Below are positions 61,886 through 64,000 of a DNA stretch of 64,000 bases, piece by piece. The notes under the pieces were generated by a model. The model was not told where the DNA came from, made no database searches, and saw only the letters and a program-made list of their open reading frames with translations. Every line of letters begins with the position of its first letter. Position 1 is the stretch's first letter. Both the position numbers and the translations under genes were made by a program. Source of the DNA: Spisula solida (lineage: Eukaryota; Mollusca; Bivalvia; Venerida; Mactridae); the NCBI GenBank assembly GCA_947247005.1, contig OX365948.1, positions 8,793,455 through 8,857,454 of the forward strand, written 5' to 3'.

Positions 61886-62027
61886 ACAAGAGAGCCATTG
61901 GCTCTAAAGCTCTCACCTGATGATAGCAATTAAGTCAGAATCAGTATTAGTTATAATATGACCTTGAAAATTGATGCAGCATTTACAAATACACACTTTG
62001 TGGCCAGGTTTTATAAAGATGAAGTAA
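61886..62027 (+). mobile_element. GCTCACCT-family element, copy d, truncated
   Basis: The head ACAAGAGAGCCATTGGCTCT carries the 5' hairpin AGAGCCA-T-TGGCTCT and then AAAGCTCTCACCTGATGATA. Part of one core unit follows (ATATGACCTTGAAAATTGAT, CACACTTTGTGGCCAGGTTT, TATAAAGATGAAGTAAA). It stops exactly where copy e begins, so either e inserted here or the two form a tandem with d cut short. Confidence 0.75.
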
Positions 62028-62338
62028 ACAAGAGGGCCATTGGCCCTAAAGCGCTCACCTGATGACTAGCAGTTTAGGCAGAATCAGTATTTGTTATGAT
62101 ATGACCTTAATATTTGATTTATATTTTACAGTGACACACTTTGTGTCAGGTTTAATATAGATGAGGTGAAAATGGGACCTCTAGAGTATAAACAAGGTTT
62201 TTCTTTGATGTGTTAGTGGTATGTAAAAAATGTGATATCTAGAGTGTTAACAAGATTTTTCTTTTATTTGACCTAGTGACCTAGTTTTTGACCCCGACAT
62301 AGAGCGATCACAATAGCTCACCTTAGGTGAGCTAAAAA
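62028..62338 (+). mobile_element. GCTCACCT-family element, copy e, short but with both ends
   Basis: The head ACAAGAGGGCCATTGGCCCT folds as AGGGCCA-T-TGGCCCT and is followed by AAAGCGCTCACCTGATGACT. Two core units are partly deleted. The 3' end is GATCACAATAGCTCACCTTA then GGTGAGCTAAAA; AGCTCACC pairs with GGTGAGCT around TTA (62315-62333). At about 310 bp it is an internally deleted element with intact termini. No reading frame. Confidence 0.85.
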
Positions 62339-62818
62339 CTCAGACAGGATCGTTAACCTAATACAAGGATAATAATTGCAATGACCTTGACTTGAAATGT
62401 GAATAAAACAATCCCTTCCAGATAAGAACTAGTCATTGATAACATTCTGGAGCACTAACAATTTAGGACATAGCTAACATTATGCTATGTACATAATTAC
62501 ATACCACTAACATATCCCAGATTTTGATAAATTCCAGTCAAGAAACCACAGAAGTTGAGTCATGCCACTCAAGGGAGAATATATTTACAAGAGTTGATGA
62601 ATAGTTTTAGTACATTGACAAATAATACCACGGTGGAAAAATGATCAGTGTAATCCATCACCATCCCAGGAACTAAATGATGGGAGTCAACAAAGGCTTG
62701 CAGTGAAGGGATAGCCATGGATGTGAGGCGTGAGGGAAGGGTAGGGTTAAGTCATCAATGTCAACTCAAGGCTTCTACTGTACATGAGGAATGAAGTCAA
62801 GTCAGGCAACATCTTGTC
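62339..62818. other. CpG-poor DNA without a recognised feature
   Basis: Nothing structured was seen between the element end and the next minisatellite. Confidence 0.5.
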
Positions 62819-63280
62819 AACTGTTAGCATGTGGTGCTAGTAATACAGTGATGCTCTGGACGGTTCTGGAAACACAATGCAACTGTTAGCTTGTGGTGCT
62901 AGTAATATACAAATGCTCTGGACCGTTTCTGGACGGTTCTGGAAACACAATGCAACTGTTAGTTTGTGGTGCTAGTAATACAGAGATGCTCTGGACGGTT
63001 CGGGAAACACAATGCAACTGTTAGTTTGTGGTGCTAGTAATACAGAGATGCTCTGGACGGTTCGGGAAACACAATGCAACTGTTAGTTTGTGGTGCTAGT
63101 AATACAGAGATGCTCTGGACCGTTTCTGGACGGTTCTGGAAACACAATGCAACTGTTAGTTTGTGGTGCTAGTAATACAGAGATGCTCTGGACCGTTTCT
63201 GGACCGTTCTGGCAACACAATGCAACTGTTAGTTTGTGGTGCTAGTAATACAGAGATGCTCTGGACGGTTCTGGAAACAC
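62819..63280. repeat. 62/73-bp tandem array, seven units
   Basis: Units start AACTGTTAG at 62819, 62881, 62954, 63016, 63078, 63151 and 63224, giving spacings 62, 73, 62, 62, 73, 73. The unit continues TTTGTGGTGCTAGTAATACA, GAGATGCTCTGG, ACGGTTCTGGAAACACAATG. The longer form contains an extra ACCGTTTCTGG, an internal 11-base duplication of the CTGGACGGTT part. Non-coding. Confidence 0.95.
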
Positions 63281-63690
63281 CTTGCCAACTATATAGAAAT
63301 GTGAGGATGAAGACATTGAAGGTGTCAATACAGGTAACACTATAAATATAGTGCAAATTTCTCATTAGGACAAAAAGACGTACTAAGAAAGCAGCTAATT
63401 ATGAGACAGACAAGGAATGGCAAGTATTACCTGAACTGATGGGAAGGTTACAAGTCTCACAGTCAACAAAATGATGCACTCTATGTTAGGGGTGACACAG
63501 AATTGGTATATTTATCAGCGATAAACAGGCTGATACAGATGACAGAGACATAAGAGGGTTATATCATAATTGCCAATTATTGCAAGTAGTACAAGCAATA
63601 GTAGTAGTAGAAATATGACCTATAAACAGAAGGAGTTTAAGTACACTGTTATTATAGTTTAAGTGTGCTTGTTTGTTCTGCGTTTTGGAG
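63281..63690. other. Unique DNA between two arrays
   Basis: A short TAGTAG run lies near 63600. No gene or mobile-element signature was seen. Confidence 0.5.
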
Positions 63691-64000
63691 TTAACTCAGG
63701 GCTGATGCTCAGATACAGAGGCTGGGCTACCTACACTGTGACTCAGATACTGAGGCTGAGTTAACTGGGCTGATGCTCACATACTGAGGCTGATCTAACT
63801 GGGCTGATGCTCACATACAGAGGCTGAGCTAACTGGGCTGATGCTCAGATACTGAGGCTGAGCTAACTGGGCTGATGCTCACATACAGAGGCTGAGCTAA
63901 CTGGGCTGATGCTCAGATACAGAGGCTGAGCTAACTTGGCTGATGCTCAGATACAGAGGCTGAGCTAACTGGGCTGATGCTCACATACTGAGGCTGAGCT
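63691..64000. repeat. 34-bp tandem array running off the window
   Basis: GCTGAGCTAACTGGGCTGAT followed by GCTCA(G/C)ATAC and (AG/TG)AG repeats every 34 bases about nine times and is still repeating at the last base. The first unit or two are diverged (CTACCTACACTGTGACTCAG). Within the unit GAGCTAACTGGGCT and CTGATGCTCA contain short inverted words. Confidence 0.95.

Overview
This window looks like eukaryotic nuclear DNA from a mollusc, most likely a marine bivalve. It is A+T-rich and has no operons, ribosome binding sites or dense long reading frames. It carries repeat types that I associate with bivalve genomes: core repeats rich in TGACCTTGACC, elements that open with ACAAGAGGGCC and close with GGTGAGCTAAAA, and tRNA-like SINE heads. 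I cannot name the species. I found no intact protein gene, rRNA or convincing functional tRNA. The longest open frames all lie in tandem arrays and are artefacts of repeats without stop codons. The only protein trace I would defend, weakly, is a short non-LTR retrotransposon-like C-terminus near 35.3 kb. A cysteine-containing minus-strand frame near 43.3 kb might be an exon.

Layout. From 0 to 9 kb the DNA is unique and A+T-rich, with a TTAA-flanked piggyBac-type MITE (2459-3107) and a truncated SINE copy (about 5925-6225). A 47-bp array fills 9127-9751. From 10 to 22 kb there are an inverted pair of dispersed repeats (12.6 and 13.8 kb), reverse-oriented retroposon tails and a MITE with 74-bp inverted termini and a 5-bp target duplication (19320-19631). 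A 39-bp array follows at 22363-22950, then a Tc1/mariner-type MITE (24037-24451) and tRNA-like sequences. From 28 to 37.5 kb there is a run of non-autonomous elements made of about 150-bp core repeats ending in a 3' hairpin, a 72-bp array and a foldback palindrome (31000-31222). From 37 to 46 kb the DNA is mostly unique with two degenerate inverted-repeat elements. From 46.3 kb to the end CpG becomes rare, and minisatellites become dense (24/25, 21, 30, 62/73 and 34 bp units) together with more hairpin-ended elements.

Two observations stand out. First, at least five elements between 45.9 and 62.3 kb share a 5' hairpin whose arms change in a compensatory way, an inverted GCTCACCT motif, about 150-bp core repeats and (in the complete copies) a 3' hairpin rebuilt around the same motif. 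Other families at 32.4-33.2 and 36.8-37.4 kb show the same plan with different sequence. This resembles the architecture described for bivalve pearl elements and Helentron-associated elements. Second, CpG falls sharply at about 46.3 kb, which in molluscs would fit an edge between unmethylated intergenic DNA and a methylated gene body. There are therefore no genes here that visibly work together. What can be described is a landscape of short non-autonomous transposons and tandem arrays, several of which abut each other.
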